The position numbers and the translations under genes were made by a program. Shown here piece by piece: positions 18,298-26,528 of a DNA stretch of 64,000 nt (positions are counted from its first letter, which is position 1; every line of letters starts with the position of its first letter). The notes below the pieces were generated by a model. That model was not told the DNA's origin. It saw only the letters and a list, made by a program, of their open reading frames with translations, and did not search any database. The stretch lies in NCBI RefSeq assembly GCF_013114625.1, contig NZ_VTXD01000007.1:62001-126000 (forward strand), in the 5' to 3' direction. Source of the stretch: Vibrio sp. 99-70-13A1 (GTDB taxonomy: Bacteria; Pseudomonadota; Gammaproteobacteria; Enterobacterales; Vibrionaceae).

Positions 18298-19305
18298 ATG
18301 AAACGCGATTTAGCAATGTCATTCTCTCGTGTCACAGAAGGTGCCGCACTAGCCGGTTATAAGTGGCTTGGTCGTGGCGATAAAAACGCTGCCGATGGCG
18401 CTGCTGTAGAAGTAATGCGTAGCTTACTTAATAAAACAGAAATCATCGGTGAAATTGTTATCGGTGAAGGCGAGATCGATGATGCTCCAATGCTCTACAT
18501 TGGTGAAGAAGTGGGTATTGGTGGTGATGCGGTTGATATCGCAGTAGACCCAATTGAAGGAACTCGCATGACGGCGATGGGGCAATCTAATGCCTTGGCT
18601 GTACTTGCAGCTGGTGAAAAAGGTAGCTTTTTAAAAGCGCCCGACATGTATATGGAAAAGCTAGTGGTAGGTCCTGGAGCTAAAGGCGCTATCGACCTTG
18701 AAATTCCACTGGAAGAAAACCTAAAGAACATCGCAAAAGCATTAGGCAAGACTCTTGATACTTTAGTTGTCACCACGTTAGCAAAACCTCGCCATGATGA
18801 AGTGATTGCACAAATGCAATCAATGGGCATTCGCGTGTTTGCTGTGCCTGATGGTGATGTTGCCGCTTCAATTTTAACATGTATGCCTGACAGTGAAGTA
18901 GACGTAATGTACTGCATTGGTGGCGCTCCTGAGGGTGTCGTTTCTGCTGCTGTTATTCGCGCACTCGACGGCGACATGCATGCCCGCCTTCTTCCTCGTC
19001 ATGAAGTAAAAGGCGATACTGAAGAGAACCGTAAACACGGCGAACTTGAACTAGAGCGTTGTGTTGAAATGGGTGTAACCGCTGGTATCGTTCTAAAAAT
19101 GGAAGATATGGCTCGCAGCGACAACGTTGTGTTCTCAGCAACAGGTATTACTAAGGGTGACCTTCTAGAAGGCATTACTCGTACAGGCAACATCGCAACC
19201 ACAGAAACACTGCTTATTCGTGGTCGCTGCCGCACAATCCGTCGCATCAAGTCAATCCATTACCTAGAGCGTAAAGACCCAGAAGTAATTGGTCATATCC
19301 TTTAA
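18298..19305 (+). CDS. glpX: Fructose-1,6-bisphosphatase class II (GlpX)
   Basis: The 335-residue protein matches GlpX over its length: MKRDLAMSFSRVTEGAALA amino terminus, metal-site motifs EGEIDDAPMLYIGE near 60-73 and DPIEGT near 84-89, and the YCIGGAPEGVVSAA loop. It dephosphorylates fructose 1,6-bisphosphate, a gluconeogenic step opposed by PfkA, which is encoded about 4 kb away. Here it is not in a glp operon; it stands alone with its own terminator. Confidence 0.95.
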   Translation: MKRDLAMSFSRVTEGAALAGYKWLGRGDKNAADGAAVEVMRSLLNKTEIIGEIVIGEGEIDDAPMLYIGEEVGIGGDAVDIAVDPIEGTRMTAMGQSNALAVLAAGEKGSFLKAPDMYMEKLVVGPGAKGAIDLEIPLEENLKNIAKALGKTLDTLVVTTLAKPRHDEVIAQMQSMGIRVFAVPDGDVAASILTCMPDSEVDVMYCIGGAPEGVVSAAVIRALDGDMHARLLPRHEVKGDTEENRKHGELELERCVEMGVTAGIVLKMEDMARSDNVVFSATGITKGDLLEGITRTGNIATTETLLIRGRCRTIRRIKSIHYLERKDPEVIGHIL

Positions 19306-19364
19306 AGGTAAGCACCATATTGAATACGGGTAGTAGTTATTACCTGGGTTAGTAAGATAAAAGA

Positions 19365-19394
19365 AGGCTGGTACTTAGGTATCGGTCTTTTTAT
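19365..19394 (+). terminator. Terminator after glpX
   Basis: AGGCTGGTAC / GTATCGGTCT pairs over 10 bp in RNA with three G-U wobbles around a TTAG loop, and TTTTTATT follows. Confidence 0.65.
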
Positions 19395-19535
19395 TATCTC
19401 TACATCTCTAAAATCGCTTCGGGCTTCCCCGCAAGTTCTTCAATTAGATGACATAAAAAACCGCAAGAGATAGTAAGAGGTTTTCTTTATAAACACCTTG
19501 CCCCATAATAGTAGGGTTCATAAGGTAGGAATAAC

Positions 19536-20156
19536 ATGAAAACGAGCGACAAGATCTTACAAACTATCAAACGCCAAGGTGCTGTTACTGCTAAACAACT
19601 TTCTGAAAAGTTTGGCATGACGACTATGGGTGCGAGACAACACCTACAAAGTTTGGAAGATGACGGCATTCTCGCTTTTCATGATGTAAAAGTAAAAGTT
19701 GGACGTCCGACACGCCACTGGTCACTCACTCAGAAAGGTCATGGGCAATTTTCAGATCGTCACGGTGAATTAACCATTCAATTTATTGATGCTGTTGAAC
19801 ACTTATTTGGCAAAGAAGGACTAGAAAAAGTCACCGCTGAACGTGAAGCTCACACTTTTAAGCAATACCAAGAAATTCTATCTCATTGCTCAGATCTGCC
19901 AAGTAAATTGCAAACACTTGCTGATTTACGAGAAAACGAAGGTTATATGGCAGAGCTTATCGATAAAGCTGATCACTACATTTTGATTGAAAATCACTGC
20001 CCAATTTGTAAAGCAGCCATGCGTTGCCCTAGCCTATGCCAATCAGAATTGAATATATTCAAAGAGTTATTGAGTGGTGAATGTGAAGTCACTCGCTCAG
20101 AACACATTATTGAAGGTAAGCGCCGCTGCACTTACACCTTAACGCCTGTGCTTTAG
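19536..20156 (+). CDS. SufR-like Fe-S-sensing transcriptional regulator
   Basis: The 206-residue protein has an N-terminal DeoR/ArsR-type winged helix (KILQTIKRQGAVTAKQLSEK, then MTTMGARQHLQSLEDDG) and a C-terminal cysteine cluster: C155, C158, C164, C168, C183 and C198. The spacing C155-X12-C168-X14-C183-X14-C198 is close to the C-X12-C-X13-C-X14-C arrangement that binds an Fe-S cluster in cyanobacterial SufR. No suf or isc gene is nearby, so its targets cannot be read from context. It may be co-transcribed with the DUF3135 gene downstream (107-base gap). Confidence 0.8.
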   Translation: MKTSDKILQTIKRQGAVTAKQLSEKFGMTTMGARQHLQSLEDDGILAFHDVKVKVGRPTRHWSLTQKGHGQFSDRHGELTIQFIDAVEHLFGKEGLEKVTAEREAHTFKQYQEILSHCSDLPSKLQTLADLRENEGYMAELIDKADHYILIENHCPICKAAMRCPSLCQSELNIFKELLSGECEVTRSEHIIEGKRRCTYTLTPVL

Positions 20157-20263
20157 TCTGTTCTCATTTTTGAGAAAAGGTTAAACAGATAAAATATCTC
20201 CCGTAATCTTTCTTATGCTTACTGTACTGATGAAATTGTTATTACAGTACAAAGGAAGTACCT

Positions 20264-20623
20264 ATGGGATACCCACAGTTAGAACAACCTCTCCCATCAT
20301 TTGATGAACTTGTCGACCTTGCACAAAAAGATCCCGACGCTTTTAATCAATTTAAACACGAGATGTGTGAAGACATGATCTGCTCAGCATCTGAAGCCAT
20401 GCAAGGTAGACTAAGAGCACAGCAGTCACATATCGATCTTGTCGTCAGCCGCTGTAAAAACCCCGACCATACCAATGTTGTGTTAATGCAAGAGCTTTGC
20501 TGCCAGATGGGTAAATTCCAAGACATGTTGGAAGGTGAAGTGCACATTGACTCCCCACAAGCTGTGATTATTCCTTTTAAGCCCCTGCCCTATAATAAGA
20601 AAACATCTCATGACGCTGACTAA
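20264..20623 (+). CDS. DUF3135 family protein
   Basis: The 119-residue soluble protein is recognised as DUF3135 from the N-terminal pattern LPSFDELVDLAQKDPDAFNQF. The rest is helical and carries four cysteines in its middle (MCEDMIC, RCKN, CCQ), which might bind metal. Its function is unknown. It follows the SufR-like regulator in the same direction and ends at a strong bidirectional terminator. Confidence 0.8.
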   Translation: MGYPQLEQPLPSFDELVDLAQKDPDAFNQFKHEMCEDMICSASEAMQGRLRAQQSHIDLVVSRCKNPDHTNVVLMQELCCQMGKFQDMLEGEVHIDSPQAVIIPFKPLPYNKKTSHDAD

Positions 20624-20631
20624 ATTCCAAT

Positions 20632-20661
20632 AAAAAAGGAGACCTTTCAGTCTCCTTTTTT
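20632..20661. terminator. Bidirectional terminator after the DUF3135 gene
   Basis: AAAAAAGGAGAC / GTCTCCTTTTTT with a 6-base loop lies between converging genes. Confidence 0.92.
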
Positions 20662-20712
20662 GAACATGTACTTTATTCGCTTTTAATCTACATGCACTTA
20701 TTTAGCATGCAA

Positions 20713-21135
20713 CTATTTAGGCTCAGGTCCGTATTGGTTTTCTCCATCAGTACCTTTCATGAAGCCACATTCAACCAGAATCCATAGCCCGCAAGCTAAA
20801 GCAGCGGTAGTCGCTACCATTTGCAGTGGTGATGCACCGTCGGCGCTCTGCGTTGCTGCAGGTGTTGCTAAACGCCCTAACACCAAAGGAATATTAAGCA
20901 GCAACCAAAGGTTAGATTTCCCTCTATCGTGCCATCTCTTTGAGGTAATCGCTAAATCTGGTACAAGCAGGAACAATAAGAATACAGGTAGCAAGATATA
21001 AGCATACGCGGGGAATAACACCGAAATTCCGGTCGCAAAACCCGCAATTAAAACATAATAAATAACATTCCAAGTCCAGAAAGCCTTACGGCCGATTCTA
21101 CCCTTGAAAGAAAACAACAGTTCTTTCATCGACAT
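20713..21135 (-). CDS. DUF805 membrane protein
   Basis: The 140-residue protein begins with the DUF805 signature (FKGRIGRKAFWTWNV) and has about four hydrophobic segments. The conserved TSKRWHDRGKSNLW motif lies near residue 65, and it ends in the short YGPEP tail typical of the family. These are inner-membrane proteins of unknown function. It is on the opposite strand to its upstream neighbours and appears to be transcribed with or just after the tautomerase-like gene at 21247-21594. Confidence 0.85.
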   Translation of the reverse strand: MSMKELLFSFKGRIGRKAFWTWNVIYYVLIAGFATGISVLFPAYAYILLPVFLLFLLVPDLAITSKRWHDRGKSNLWLLLNIPLVLGRLATPAATQSADGASPLQMVATTAALACGLWILVECGFMKGTDGENQYGPEPK

Positions 21136-21246
21136 CTTAAATACTCAAAAAATTAGCCATCACAGCTTTGATAGCAAAAATAAAAATTGGTTAGATCAGC
21201 TAACTATTTTAACTAATTAATTATTACAACAAGTTAATCATGACTG

Positions 21247-21594
21247 CTAGTTAATCACTTTTTGAAAGCAAGTCTTATCCATGTCTCGGATATTCACAGT
21301 AAGGCTACGAACATGGCTGGCTTGCTCCTGTAAAGTTTGCATTAATTGGCGAGATAAATCTCGCTTTTGCTCTTCTGTACGTCCTGATAATAATTCAAAA
21401 CTAATATGGATAAAATCGACATTATCGCCTTCCTCACCCACCAGCCAGTTATGACAACGTAGTGAGCGAGACTTCACAGAAGCCGCATCAAATAACCCAC
21501 ATACAAGCGCCACTTGATGAAGATCTTCTAACAAACCTTGAATATTAACTCGCTCATCCACTGAATTTGAGTACTCAAGAACTAGATTCGGCAT
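21247..21594 (-). CDS. 5-carboxymethyl-2-hydroxymuconate delta-isomerase family protein
   Basis: The 115-residue protein belongs to the CHMI (HpaF) branch of the tautomerase superfamily. Met removal would expose the catalytic Pro (MPNLVLEYS), and the length and C-terminal VNIRDMD pattern fit. The classical enzyme acts in homoprotocatechuate degradation, but no hpa gene is in the window. The physiological substrate is therefore uncertain, and the gene may be an orphan tautomerase. Confidence 0.8.
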   Translation of the reverse strand: MPNLVLEYSNSVDERVNIQGLLEDLHQVALVCGLFDAASVKSRSLRCHNWLVGEEGDNVDFIHISFELLSGRTEEQKRDLSRQLMQTLQEQASHVRSLTVNIRDMDKTCFQKVIN

Positions 21595-21844
21595 TGTTAC
21601 TTCCTATTGTTAACGCAATCGTTTGTCCTTTAATACCAACTAACGATGAAAAATCCGAGAAGTTAGCTATTATTCTGTCTGCCGGATCACTGATATATGC
21701 TCAAAATCTACTCTGACCATTGAGTAAGATCCAAGAAAGTAATGACCACAGTCATGATCTGTTGATATTAATCTGTTATATTATTTCGTAATAAAGTTTA
21801 CTTTTTTACATTCGATTTATTTAAATACTTTTGGAGATATTCCT

Positions 21845-22615
21845 ATGCGTCATCCTGTAGTTATGGGTAACTGGAAACTAAACGGCAGCAAAGAAATGGT
21901 TGTTGATCTACTAAACGGTCTTAACGCTGAACTTGAAGGCGTTACAGGCGTAGACGTAGCAGTTGCTCCTCCTGCACTTTTCGTTGATCTTGCTGAGCGT
22001 ACGCTTACTGAAGCAGGCAGCGCTATCATCCTAGGTGCTCAAAACTCTGATCTAAACAACAGCGGTGCATTCACTGGCGACATGTCTCCAGCAATGCTTA
22101 AAGAGTTTGGTGCATCTCACATCATCATCGGTCACTCTGAGCGTCGTGAATACCACGCTGAGTCTGACGAATTTGTTGCTAAGAAATTCGCATTCCTAAA
22201 AGAGAACGGTCTAACTCCAGTTCTTTGTATCGGTGAATCTGAAGCACAAAACGAAGCTGGCGAAACTGTTGCTGTATGTGCTCGTCAACTTGACGCTGTT
22301 ATCAACACTCAAGGTGTTGAAGCTCTTGAAGGCGCTATCATCGCTTACGAACCAATCTGGGCTATCGGTACTGGTAAAGCAGCTACAGCTGACGATGCAC
22401 AACGCATCCACGCTCAAATCCGTGCTCACATCGCAGAGAAATCTGAAGAAGTTGCTAAGAACGTTGTTATCCAATACGGCGGTTCTGTTAAGCCTGAAAA
22501 CGCTGCAGCTTACTTCGCACAACCAGACATCGATGGTGCTCTAGTTGGCGGTGCAGCGCTTGACGCGAAAAGCTTTGCAGCTATCGCTAAAGCAGCAGCT
22601 GAAGCAAAAGCTTAA
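21845..22615 (+). CDS. tpiA: Triosephosphate isomerase
   Basis: This 256-residue TIM-barrel enzyme has all catalytic residues: K11 in GNWKLNG, H97 in IIGHSERR and E169 in [12 protein letters not shown]; the phosphate loop YGGSV is present. It interconverts dihydroxyacetone phosphate and glyceraldehyde 3-phosphate. A GGAG ribosome-binding site precedes the ATG. Codons are strongly biased, as in a highly expressed gene. It converges with pfkA, and each has its own terminator. Confidence 0.98.
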   Translation: MRHPVVMGNWKLNGSKEMVVDLLNGLNAELEGVTGVDVAVAPPALFVDLAERTLTEAGSAIILGAQNSDLNNSGAFTGDMSPAMLKEFGASHIIIGHSERREYHAESDEFVAKKFAFLKENGLTPVLCIGESEAQNEAGETVAVCARQLDAVINTQGVEALEGAIIAYEPIWAIGTGKAATADDAQRIHAQIRAHIAEKSEEVAKNVVIQYGGSVKPENAAAYFAQPDIDGALVGGAALDAKSFAAIAKAAAEAKA

Positions 22616-22642
22616 TTTAAACTACACCGTTTAGATTAGATG

Positions 22643-22669
22643 GAAGGTCAACTTAGGTTGGCCTTTTTT
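22643..22669 (+). terminator. Terminator after tpiA
   Basis: AAGGTCAAC / GTTGGCCTT around a short TTAG loop is followed by a T6 run. Confidence 0.88.
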
Positions 22670-22716
22670 ATTGCCTGTCGCTTAGGATTCAAGCTTCAAA
22701 CTCAAACGACAGGCAC

Positions 22717-22746
22717 AAAAAAACCGCTGATAGATCAGCGGTTTTT
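22717..22746 (-). terminator. Terminator after pfkA
   Basis: On the minus strand AAAAACCGCTGAT / ATCAGCGGTTTTTTT forms a strong stem with a T tail. Confidence 0.9.
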
Positions 22747-22775
22747 AAATTCTTTAAGCGAACGCTAAGCGTGGC

Positions 22776-23738
22776 TTAGAACAACTCTTCTGCAACGCGG
22801 AACAACTCAGAACGGTCTGGGTTCTGCATGTTCTCGATACAGTCGATGATGTCGTGGTGAACAAGCTCTTCTTTCTCGATACCAACACAACGACCTCCGT
22901 GACCTTCTTGAAGAAGGTGAACAGCGTAGTTACCCATGCGAGAAGCCAGTACACGGTCAAATGCAGTAGGACGACCACCACGTTGGATGTGACCAAGAAC
23001 CGTTGCACGAGTTTCACGACCTGTTGAAGATTCGATCTCTTTAGCCAGTTCGTTCGCATCCATCATTAGCTCAGTTAGAGCGATGATTGCGTGCTTCTTA
23101 CCCTTCGCAATTCCATCTTGAATATTGCTGATTAGCTGCTCTTTATCTAGACCAGTTTCAGGAGTAATGATGTACTCACAACCGCCTGCGATTGCTGACA
23201 TAAGCGTAAGATCACCACAGTGACGGCCCATAATTTCAACAATAGAAATACGTTGGTGAGAAGAAGACGTGTCACGTAGACGGTCGATTGAGTCAATAAC
23301 TGTGTTAAGCGCAGTTAGGTAACCGATTGTGTAGTCAGTACCTGCGATATCGTTATCGATAGTGCCTGGAAGACCGATACATGGGTAACCCATTTCTGTC
23401 AGTTTCTTAGCGCCCATGTAAGAACCGTCGCCACCGATAACAACAAGTGCTTCGATACCGTGCTTCTTAAGATTCTCGATGCCTTTCTCGCGAACTTTAA
23501 CATCTTTGAATTCAGGGAAACGTGCAGAACCTAAAAAAGTACCACCACGGTTGATGACGTCAGATACGCTTGAACGGTCAAGCTTTTCAATACGGTCTTC
23601 AACAAGGCCTTGGTAGCCATCGTAAATGCCGTAAACTTCAATGCCAACTGATAGTGCGGTACGAACTACGCCGCGTACTGCTGCGTTCATGCCTGGAGCG
23701 TCACCACCACTGGTCAAAACACCGATCTTCTTAATCAT
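22776..23738 (-). CDS. pfkA: 6-phosphofructokinase
   Basis: With an ATG start at 23738 the enzyme has 320 residues, the usual PfkA length, and starts [20 protein letters not shown]. The ATP site GGDGS lies near 102, and the catalytic PGTIDNDI...GTDYTIG lies near 124-141. It phosphorylates fructose 6-phosphate, the committing step of glycolysis. A GTG two codons upstream (23744) is in frame, but the GAGGG ribosome-binding site is correctly spaced only for the ATG. It is monocistronic. Confidence 0.97.
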   Translation of the reverse strand: MIKKIGVLTSGGDAPGMNAAVRGVVRTALSVGIEVYGIYDGYQGLVEDRIEKLDRSSVSDVINRGGTFLGSARFPEFKDVKVREKGIENLKKHGIEALVVIGGDGSYMGAKKLTEMGYPCIGLPGTIDNDIAGTDYTIGYLTALNTVIDSIDRLRDTSSSHQRISIVEIMGRHCGDLTLMSAIAGGCEYIITPETGLDKEQLISNIQDGIAKGKKHAIIALTELMMDANELAKEIESSTGRETRATVLGHIQRGGRPTAFDRVLASRMGNYAVHLLQEGHGGRCVGIEKEELVHHDIIDCIENMQNPDRSELFRVAEELF

Positions 23739-23777
23739 GCTCACCCTCGATTTTTGGGAATTTATTATTCAATTCTT

Positions 23778-23803
23778 ATTGTTGCTGATGTTATATCAAC
23801 AAT
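23778..23803. repeat. Inverted repeat upstream of pfkA (promoter-proximal)
   Basis: ATTGTTG (23778-23784) and CAACAAT (23797-23803) form a perfect 7-bp dyad about 40 bases before the pfkA start. It could be an operator or a leader hairpin. Confidence 0.5.
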
Positions 23804-23922
23804 ATTTAAACTCTATAATTGTGCGCTATGTTACATTTCTTCAACAGGAATACCACTTTAATCGCACTAAATTATGTAACTTTTCTACTTATGTAAGAGT
23901 ATTACAGTTTTACTCAAATACT

Positions 23923-23948
23923 TTGTTGATTCATATCAGAATCAACAA
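23923..23948. repeat. Inverted repeat upstream of pfkA (distal)
   Basis: TTGTTGATTC and GAATCAACAA form a perfect 10-bp dyad around ATATCA. No T run follows on either strand, so it is not an obvious terminator. Its half-site resembles the promoter-proximal dyad. Confidence 0.55.
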
Positions 23949-24052
23949 CAATTGTTATTAAGACGCTCACTACTCAGTAGAGAAAACCAACCACTGACGC
24001 TTTGGTTTTACTCACTGTAGTCCAAAATCCAATCACTTACCATTTCACTCAA

Positions 24053-24964
24053 TTAAGACCAATCTTGGAACTTTTGTTCTTTTTCAGGACCAAAAACAAC
24101 GGAGTACGGGTCTTGATGAATTAATACATCAGCAGATGGGAAAACTGAAATAAGTTTTGCTTCTACTTCATCAGAAATACGGTGCGCTTCAATAAGTGGA
24201 ATTTGGTCTTCTAGCTCTAAATGCAGTTGAATAAATCGAATAGGACCTGAACGACGAGTTCGTAACTGGTGAACACCGAGCACTCCTTCCACGCTTAACG
24301 AAGCATCTTTGATTTTCTGAAGTTCATCATCAGGCAACTTTCTATCAAGAAGAGATTGAATGGCTTCCATTGCCATTTGGTAGGCGCTATAAAGAATGTA
24401 AAGACCGATTGCGACAGCGAAAACAGGATCGGCTTGCCCAAAGCCAAACCAGCTCAACGCTAGCGCCAACATAATTGCGGCATTCATATAAAGGTCAGAT
24501 TGATAATGTAAAGAATCCGCTGCAATCGCTTGGCTGCCCGTTTGGCGAACCACATGTTTTTGGAAACGTACCAACCCAAAAGTCATCAACATCGCAAATA
24601 AGCTAACATATATACCAATTTCAGGAGAGTTGAGTTCATGGGGTCTGAAGAATCGCTCGACACCATTTAGAATTAGGAAACACGCAGAACCAGAAATAAA
24701 CATGGCTTGAGCTAAAGCCGCCAAAGACTCCGCCTTACCATGACCAAATGTATGTTCTTTATCTGCAGGTTGTAATGCATAACGCACAACAAGTAAGTTG
24801 ACGACAGAAGCCGCAATATCAAGGAGAGAATCAACCACGGAAGCCAGCAGACTAACAGAGCCAGTGACCCACCAAGCCGCGACTTTCACAATCAGTAGAA
24901 TCGAAGCAATGATGGTTGCCGCCCAAGCGGCCAAGGTAACTAAACGAGCGTATTCTTGTTTCAT
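24053..24964 (-). CDS. fieF: Cation diffusion facilitator FieF (Fe2+/Zn2+ efflux)
   Basis: The 303-residue protein has six membrane helices and a cytoplasmic C-terminal domain, as in YiiP/FieF. Metal-site motifs are present in helix 2 ([12 protein letters not shown]) and helix 5 ([12 protein letters not shown], the HxxxD pair). The [14 protein letters not shown] loop is characteristic of the subfamily. It exports divalent metal in exchange for protons. It lies next to cpxP, the conserved pfkA-fieF-cpxPRA order. Confidence 0.93.
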   Translation of the reverse strand: MKQEYARLVTLAAWAATIIASILLIVKVAAWWVTGSVSLLASVVDSLLDIAASVVNLLVVRYALQPADKEHTFGHGKAESLAALAQAMFISGSACFLILNGVERFFRPHELNSPEIGIYVSLFAMLMTFGLVRFQKHVVRQTGSQAIAADSLHYQSDLYMNAAIMLALALSWFGFGQADPVFAVAIGLYILYSAYQMAMEAIQSLLDRKLPDDELQKIKDASLSVEGVLGVHQLRTRRSGPIRFIQLHLELEDQIPLIEAHRISDEVEAKLISVFPSADVLIHQDPYSVVFGPEKEQKFQDWS

Positions 24965-25072
24965 AATCTGGCTATATAGTGACTAAGTTAACAAAGTATA
25001 ACGTGCAATCTAAAGCTTGAATATGACAGGTTAAAAGATGTTCTATCTTAAAATTGAGAATACCTAAACGAC

Positions 25073-25097
25073 AATAAGCGACACAAGGTCGCTTATT
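25073..25097 (-). terminator. Hairpin downstream of cpxP (weak terminator)
   Basis: AATAAGCGAC / GTCGCTTATT is a perfect 10-bp stem about 55 bases past the cpxP stop. On the minus strand it is followed by GTCGTTT, a weak U tract, so termination may be incomplete. Confidence 0.5.
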
Positions 25098-25153
25098 TAG
25101 TCAGATAGTTACGCATTGAGGTGCTACAAAACACCATAATAACGGCAGGAGAC

Positions 25154-25651
25154 TTAGTCTTCCTTGTTCATGCGTTTTTCCATTTTTGCAGAACATTTTT
25201 GCATACGCTCTTGCTGAATTTCTTGGAATTCAGCTTTTTGCTCATCAGTTAAAATGCTCATCACTTGATGCTGCTTCTTAAGCATTTCAACACGACGCTC
25301 AGCTTGCTTCTCTACCATTTGCGTCGCAAGCTCTGTTGCTGCTGCTTCATCAAATGTATCAGCTAGTACTAGCGATTGAACTTTTTCGTGGTGCTGTTGC
25401 ATGTTCGCCATTTTATCAGCACGCTTGCCTTTCATTTCTTCACGACCCGCTTCACGCATTTCTTTCAGTTGGTCTTTTTGTGCGTCAGTTAGGTCTAGTT
25501 TACGCATAATTTTTTTATCAAAACCGCCGCACTTACCTTTGAAGCCTTCATGATGGCCTTTATCGCCACCGCCAAACGCATACGCACTTGCTGTGCCTAA
25601 CATTAGTGGAAGTGCAGTTGCAGCTAGAACAAGTTTTTTAGTCATTTTCAT
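25154..25651 (-). CDS. cpxP: Periplasmic Cpx-pathway regulator CpxP (LTxxQ family)
   Basis: The mature part is helical and carries two LTxxQ motifs (LTDAQ near 55 and LTDEQ near 135), the hallmark of CpxP/Spy. A signal peptide with an ALPLMLGTASAYA cleavage region is present. CpxP inhibits the sensor CpxA and binds misfolded periplasmic proteins. The frame opens at ATG 25657, but the GAGG ribosome-binding site is properly spaced for ATG 25651 (165 residues). It is divergent from cpxRA across two CpxR boxes. Confidence 0.87.
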   Translation of the reverse strand: MKMTKKLVLAATALPLMLGTASAYAFGGGDKGHHEGFKGKCGGFDKKIMRKLDLTDAQKDQLKEMREAGREEMKGKRADKMANMQQHHEKVQSLVLADTFDEAAATELATQMVEKQAERRVEMLKKQHQVMSILTDEQKAEFQEIQQERMQKCSAKMEKRMNKED

Positions 25652-25733
25652 AATCATTGCCTCAATTCGATGTCACGGTTCGGTTGTTTGTGGGCTGTTT
25701 CTCAGCGCTTGAGTATAGAATAGTGGCTAGCTT

Positions 25734-25769
25734 GTAAAGCAACGTTTAGAAAGCGTAAAGAATCGTAAA
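25734..25769. promoter_or_regulatory. Tandem CpxR boxes between cpxP and cpxR
   Basis: GTAAA-GAATC-GTAAA (25755-25769) is a perfect GTAAA-N5-GTAAA CpxR site. A second, degenerate copy GTAAA-GCAAC-GTTTA lies at 25734-25748. Both sit in the divergent promoter region, so CpxR should activate both cpxP and its own operon. Confidence 0.88.
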
Positions 25770-25835
25770 GACTATAAATAGACCACCAATTAGCAGTAAT
25801 ATTAAAGCGTACACAACAATAACAAGGTTCCTACC

Positions 25836-26528
25836 ATGGCAAACATTCTTCTCATTGATGACGATACTGAGCTAACCAGCTTACTGAAAGATATTCTGAG
25901 CTTCGAAGGCTTTTCTGTATCAGAAGCCAATGACGGATACGCAGGATTAGAAGCCGTGACAGATGACATCGACCTTATTTTATTAGATGTCATGATGCCA
26001 AAGCTTAATGGTATGGAAACCTTAAAGAAACTGAGAGAAACAAGGCAGACACCTGTGCTCATGCTCACCGCAAAAGGTGAAGAAATTGATCGTGTAATTG
26101 GATTAGAGCTTGGGGCTGATGACTACTTACCCAAGCCTTTTAGTGACCGAGAGTTACTCGCTCGTATTAGAGCAATCTTAAGACGCACCCAAACGGAAGC
26201 CGTGGCTCCAAAGCCTGCTAACGATGGTATCGAATATAACGGGATTAAGATTTATCCGGGCAAACAAGAAGCCTACTACAAAGGTGACCTTCTTGATTTA
26301 ACGAGCACTGAATTCGCTTTATTGAGTCATTTAATTAAAAACCCAGGGAAAATTATCACTAAAGAATCTTTAAGTTTGGATGTGCTGGGTAAACGATTAG
26401 CCGCTTTTGACCGTGCCATTGATATGCACATTTCCAATTTACGAAAAAAACTACCTGAACGTAGCGACGGTAAACCACGTATTAAAACCCTACGAGGTCG
26501 TGGCTACTTATTGATTGAGGAAGATTAA
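25836..26528 (+). CDS. cpxR: Envelope-stress response regulator CpxR
   Basis: This 230-residue OmpR/PhoB-type regulator has an acidic pocket at LIDDD, phospho-acceptor D51 in LLDVMMPKLNG, the KPF motif near 104, and a C-terminal winged helix ending in RGRGYLL. It receives phosphate from CpxA on envelope protein damage. Its TAA overlaps the cpxA ATG by one base. The CpxR boxes upstream indicate autoregulation. Confidence 0.95.
   Translation: MANILLIDDDTELTSLLKDILSFEGFSVSEANDGYAGLEAVTDDIDLILLDVMMPKLNGMETLKKLRETRQTPVLMLTAKGEEIDRVIGLELGADDYLPKPFSDRELLARIRAILRRTQTEAVAPKPANDGIEYNGIKIYPGKQEAYYKGDLLDLTSTEFALLSHLIKNPGKIITKESLSLDVLGKRLAAFDRAIDMHISNLRKKLPERSDGKPRIKTLRGRGYLLIEED

Larger units (their letters stand above)
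23739..24052. other. pfkA upstream region with two dyads
   Basis: These 314 AT-rich bases lie between the pfkA start and the fieF stop, both minus strand. They hold two inverted repeats with TTGTTG half-sites, described separately, and no ORF that I would defend. No intrinsic terminator for fieF was found here. Confidence 0.5.

Noticed and set aside
18495..18977. 160-residue antisense frame in glpX
   Set aside because: Ser/Pro-rich shadow ORF with no domain, ribosome-binding site or promoter.
22211..22544. Overlapping 103-residue frames on both strands inside tpiA
   Set aside because: Both are shadows of a highly codon-biased gene. Their translations are repetitive in Leu/Thr/Ser, with no family pattern.
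24965..25153. CpxQ-like small RNA in the cpxP 3' UTR
   Set aside because: E. coli makes the sRNA CpxQ from this position, but the hairpin here lacks the strong poly-U terminator needed for an Hfq-bound 3' UTR sRNA, and I saw no CpxQ-like seed.
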